DNA of 8,640 bases, taken from contig JACQWN010000656.1 of NCBI GenBank assembly GCA_016209245.1, forward strand, positions 1 to 8,640, given 5' to 3'. Within the stretch, counting starts at the first letter, position 1, and each line of letters opens with the position of its first letter. The stretch is from Bacteroidia bacterium (lineage in GTDB: Bacteria; Bacteroidota; Bacteroidia; Bacteroidales; BM523). Below, piece after piece: positions 6,539 to 8,640 of this stretch. A program made the translations under genes and the position numbers. The notes below the pieces were generated by a model. It was given only the letters and a program-made list of their open reading frames with translations. It was not told where the DNA came from and ran no database searches.

Positions 6539-8640
6539 ATGAGAAAAAGTATTATTCTTCTAATTTTTTATTTTTTTGTTCTGATTTTCGTACTTAATAA
6601 AATTAGTTATGCCGGAGGAGGCGGAGGAGGCTGCGACGGCAGTATTGGAACTAGCCTTTCCTGTAATACTCCATATAATGATGATAACCTTTCCGGCACT
6701 TGTATTGGCTCTGATCCAACTACTGCAGCAAATAGTTGTGGTCCATGTTGCTATGCAGGTTCTGATTTGAATGGAGATGGTGACCAGGATGTTTCGTATT
6801 CAGTTGAAAATGCTCAATGGTATTCGTATTGTAACACATCAGGTTCAACACAAACAATTACTATAGTCGTTGATGGTGGTAGCTGTAACTTACAGGGTGC
6901 TGTTTGGAATTATACTACTAATTCCGGATTAGATTGCGGTTCTGTTGACCATGATGAATATGGAAGCAATGTAATGGGAAGCGGTACTTTTACTATGACC
7001 ACCACTCTTGCTAATGGTGAATGTGCTTCAATAATGGTTGATGGTTATGCCGGCTATTTATGTGCATCTTATGGCATTGAGGTACAATGTCCTCCTACTT
7101 GCGTTCTTCCTGTTGCAAATTTTACTTCCAGTTCACCAAAATGCATTGGAGTAGGATTTGATTTCACCAACACAGGTTCAACCGGCACAAGCATGGGAAA
7201 CCCTTTATATACGTATGACTGGACATTCAGCGGGGGTTCTCCGGGAACCTCCACTGCAGAAAATCCATCTGGTATTTCTTGGAGTGCGGCGGGTACATAT
7301 AATGTAACCCAAGAAGTATGCCTTGCCACCGACCCTACATGTTGTAGCACTATTACAATACCTGTTACAATTAATCCCCCGCCGACTCTTAGTAGTACAA
7401 ATGTAAACTTGAATTGTAATGGTATCTGTACCGGTTCAGTGGATTTATCTGTTGCCGGCGGTACATCGCCATATTCATACTCATGGTCAAGTGGTCCAAA
7501 CACTCAGGATATTTCAAACCTGTGTGCGGGTACATATACAGTTACCGTTACAGACAATAAAGGATGTACTGCTACTACAAGTGTTACTGTCACACAACCT
7601 CCTGCATTGACTGCAACTATTTCATCACAAACCAATGTTACTTGTAATGGAGGCAGCAATGGCTCCGCAACTGTTTCGGCTGGTGGCGGAACATCGCCAT
7701 ATACATACTTATGGAATGACCCGGCGCCTGCACAATCAACAGCCACAGTCACGGGCTTAACAGCAGGAACATGGACAGTTACTGTAACTGATAGTAACGG
7801 TTGTACAAAAACAGCAACAGTAACAATTACACAACCTGCCCCAATAGTATTAAGTATTTCACCAGTAGCTACTACATGCGGATTAAATAACGGCAGTGTA
7901 ACTGTTACAATTACATCCGGCGGAGTTTCTCCCTTTGATTACAACTGGTCAAATGGAGCTTTTACTATGAATTCCGCTACTCTTACTAATACAATATCTT
8001 CACTTGCACCAGGAACATATACAGTTACTGTTACTGATAATAACAATTGTACTGCAACTGCATCCGCAAGTGTTGCAACCAGCTCTCCCGTTGTTGCAGG
8101 CTTCACATATAATGGAAATCAATGCTTATCAGGCAATAGTTTTAATTTTACAAATACAGGTTCAAGTGGTGCAGGCATTACTTATTCGTGGACTTTTACA
8201 AGTGGTACACCTGCAACCTCTACAGCCCAAAATCCTTCCGGTGTTACCTGGGCTGCTGCCGGAACTTATGCAGTTACTCAAACAGTTACAGGACCAGGTC
8301 CATGTACTGCTACTTCAACTATAAATATTACTGTTTTTCCACAACCAACAGTTACCATGAGTCAGGTTAATGTAACATGTAATGGACTTTGCAATGGTAC
8401 TGCTACTGCAACACCGGCTAGCGGTACTGTACCTTACACTTACATCTGGAATGATCCGGCGCCTGTCCAGACAACACAGACAGCTACTAGCCTGTGTGTC
8501 GGTTCCTATAATGTTACTGTAACTGATGCAAATCTTTGCACGGGTATTGGTACAGTTACTATTACCCAACCAGGCGCTATTGTTCTTAATGCATCGAAAA
8601 CAAATATTCTATGTTTTGGTCTTTGTACAGGAACTGCCAA
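6539..8640 (+). CDS. Large Cys-rich PKD/SprB-repeat surface protein, 3' partial
   Basis: From ATG 6539 the frame stays open for 700 codons to the window edge. Residues 1-25 are a signal peptide (RKSIILL..., SYA before G26), followed by a GGGGGG run and a Cys-rich N-terminal domain of unknown family (about 27-185) containing SCGPCCYAG and an acidic DLNGDGDQD stretch that could bind Ca2+. Next come PKD-like domain 1 (192-278), SprB-type repeats at about 292-353, 368-432 and 446-511, PKD-like domain 2 (518-600), SprB repeat 4 (613-677) and the start of repeat 5 (691 on). SprB repeats (CNGxxxGS...SPYxYxW...GxYxVTVTDxxGC...ITQP) are typical of Bacteroidota adhesins such as the gliding adhesin SprB. 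The missing C-terminus probably carries a T9SS sorting domain; that is inference. Short minus- and plus-strand frames inside this gene are artefacts of its repeats. Its base composition is visibly less AT-rich than the rest of the window. Confidence 0.88.
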   Translation, partial: MRKSIILLIFYFFVLIFVLNKISYAGGGGGGCDGSIGTSLSCNTPYNDDNLSGTCIGSDPTTAANSCGPCCYAGSDLNGDGDQDVSYSVENAQWYSYCNTSGSTQTITIVVDGGSCNLQGAVWNYTTNSGLDCGSVDHDEYGSNVMGSGTFTMTTTLANGECASIMVDGYAGYLCASYGIEVQCPPTCVLPVANFTSSSPKCIGVGFDFTNTGSTGTSMGNPLYTYDWTFSGGSPGTSTAENPSGISWSAAGTYNVTQEVCLATDPTCCSTITIPVTINPPPTLSSTNVNLNCNGICTGSVDLSVAGGTSPYSYSWSSGPNTQDISNLCAGTYTVTVTDNKGCTATTSVTVTQPPALTATISSQTNVTCNGGSNGSATVSAGGGTSPYTYLWNDPAPAQSTATVTGLTAGTWTVTVTDSNGCTKTATVTITQPAPIVLSISPVATTCGLNNGSVTVTITSGGVSPFDYNWSNGAFTMNSATLTNTISSLAPGTYTVTVTDNNNCTATASASVATSSPVVAGFTYNGNQCLSGNSFNFTNTGSSGAGITYSWTFTSGTPATSTAQNPSGVTWAAAGTYAVTQTVTGPGPCTATSTINITVFPQPTVTMSQVNVTCNGLCNGTATATPASGTVPYTYIWNDPAPVQTTQTATSLCVGSYNVTVTDANLCTGIGTVTITQPGAIVLNASKTNILCFGLCTGTA
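7112..7372 (+). repeat. PKD-like domain copy 1
   Basis: Residues 192-278 of the surface protein: VANFTSSSPKCIG, then DFTNTGS, YDWTFSGG, ENPSGISWSAAGTYNV and a final ITIPVTI strand. The FxxTG...YxWxF...G...AGTYxVT layout is that of a PKD fold, though the classical WDFGDG is replaced by WTFSGG. It is clearly paralogous to the copy at 8090-8338. Confidence 0.75.
7412..8640 (+). repeat. SprB-type repeat array (five units, interrupted by PKD copy 2; last unit cut by the window edge)
   Basis: Units begin at Cys residues 293, 369, 447, 614 and 692, so neighbours are 76-78 residues apart. Approximate positions are 7412-7597, 7640-7834, 7874-8071, 8375-8569 and 8609 to the edge. Parts are still alike in DNA: the 19 nt at 7712-7730 and 8447-8465 differ at one base, and 14 nt ACATATACAGTTAC recur at 7532-7545 and 8015-8028. 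Unit 3 is the most diverged (CGLNNGS in place of CNGxxxGS). Confidence 0.8.
8090..8338 (+). repeat. PKD-like domain copy 2
   Basis: Residues 518-600: VAGFTYNGNQCLSG, NFTNTGS, YSWTFTSG, QNPSGVTWAAAGTYAV and ININITV-like end strand (INITV). It matches copy 1 element by element, including NPSG(V/I)(T/S)W and AAGTY. Each PKD copy is followed by a SprB unit of the four-Cys type, so PKD plus SprB was probably duplicated as a block. Confidence 0.75.

Noticed and set aside
7069..7752. Minus-strand frames with repeated YGDVPP phrases
   Set aside because: They are antisense images of the SprB GTSPYxYxW codons in the long plus-strand gene, which has a signal peptide and recognisable domains.
7419..8569. 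Short plus- and minus-strand frames (7419-7610, 8004-8324, 8188-8370, 8315-8569)
   Set aside because: Alternative-frame shadows of the repeat gene, rich in low-complexity Leu/Gln or Ser/Cys with no start context or domains.
7112..8640. CRISPR-like or tandem DNA repeat array
   Set aside because: The repeats are coding, diverged, about 230 nt in period and follow SprB/PKD protein domains; there are no short identical repeats with unique spacers.

Overview
The window looks like a piece of a Bacteroidota chromosome (Flavobacteriia/Bacteroidales/Cytophagia-type, genus not determinable). It is AT-rich, has Bacteroidota-style promoter boxes (TTTG / TAnnTTTG) rather than obvious Shine-Dalgarno sites, and carries three hallmark products of the type IX secretion system (T9SS): a type B (gliding-motility-associated) C-terminal sorting domain at the left edge, a type A (Por-secretion tail) domain ending the gene at 4778-6478, and a PKD/SprB-repeat surface protein running off the right edge.

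Left block (2-3940). The end of a T9SS cargo gene is followed after 8 nt by a 200-residue membrane protein, which is followed with no gap (TAA directly joined to ATG) by a 529-residue paralogue. A third paralogue of 530 residues lies tail-to-tail with the second, with only 4 nt between their stop codons. All three share an MFS-half-like membrane domain with a conserved EG-x3-MAVEL motif. The two long ones continue into a spermidine-synthase-like Rossmann domain; the short one stops at the end of the membrane domain. In both long proteins the SAM/dcSAM nucleotide-binding features remain, but the residues that define true spermidine synthases (the YHE segment and the second Asp of the catalytic DxxD) are not there, so the reaction is unknown.

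Middle (3941-4387). This is a divergent, very AT-rich intergenic region. It has a good candidate promoter for the minus-strand gene, a weaker one for the plus-strand genes, a 33-bp near-perfect palindrome and a 12-bp inverted repeat.

Right block (4388-8640). Three plus-strand genes encode exported proteins: a small secreted protein of unknown function (113 aa), a predicted seven-bladed beta-propeller with a PKD/Ig-like domain and a type A T9SS sorting tail (566 aa), and a long Cys-rich PKD/SprB-repeat protein starting at 6539 that stays open to the window edge (700 codons visible). This last gene is easy to miss because it has no stop codon in the window.

Taken together, this is a cell-envelope/secretion neighbourhood: T9SS cargo flanking a cluster of three membrane-anchored aminopropyltransferase-like paralogues. 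A functional link between the cluster and T9SS cargo is suggested only by proximity. I saw no RNA genes, IS elements, CRISPR arrays or phage genes.
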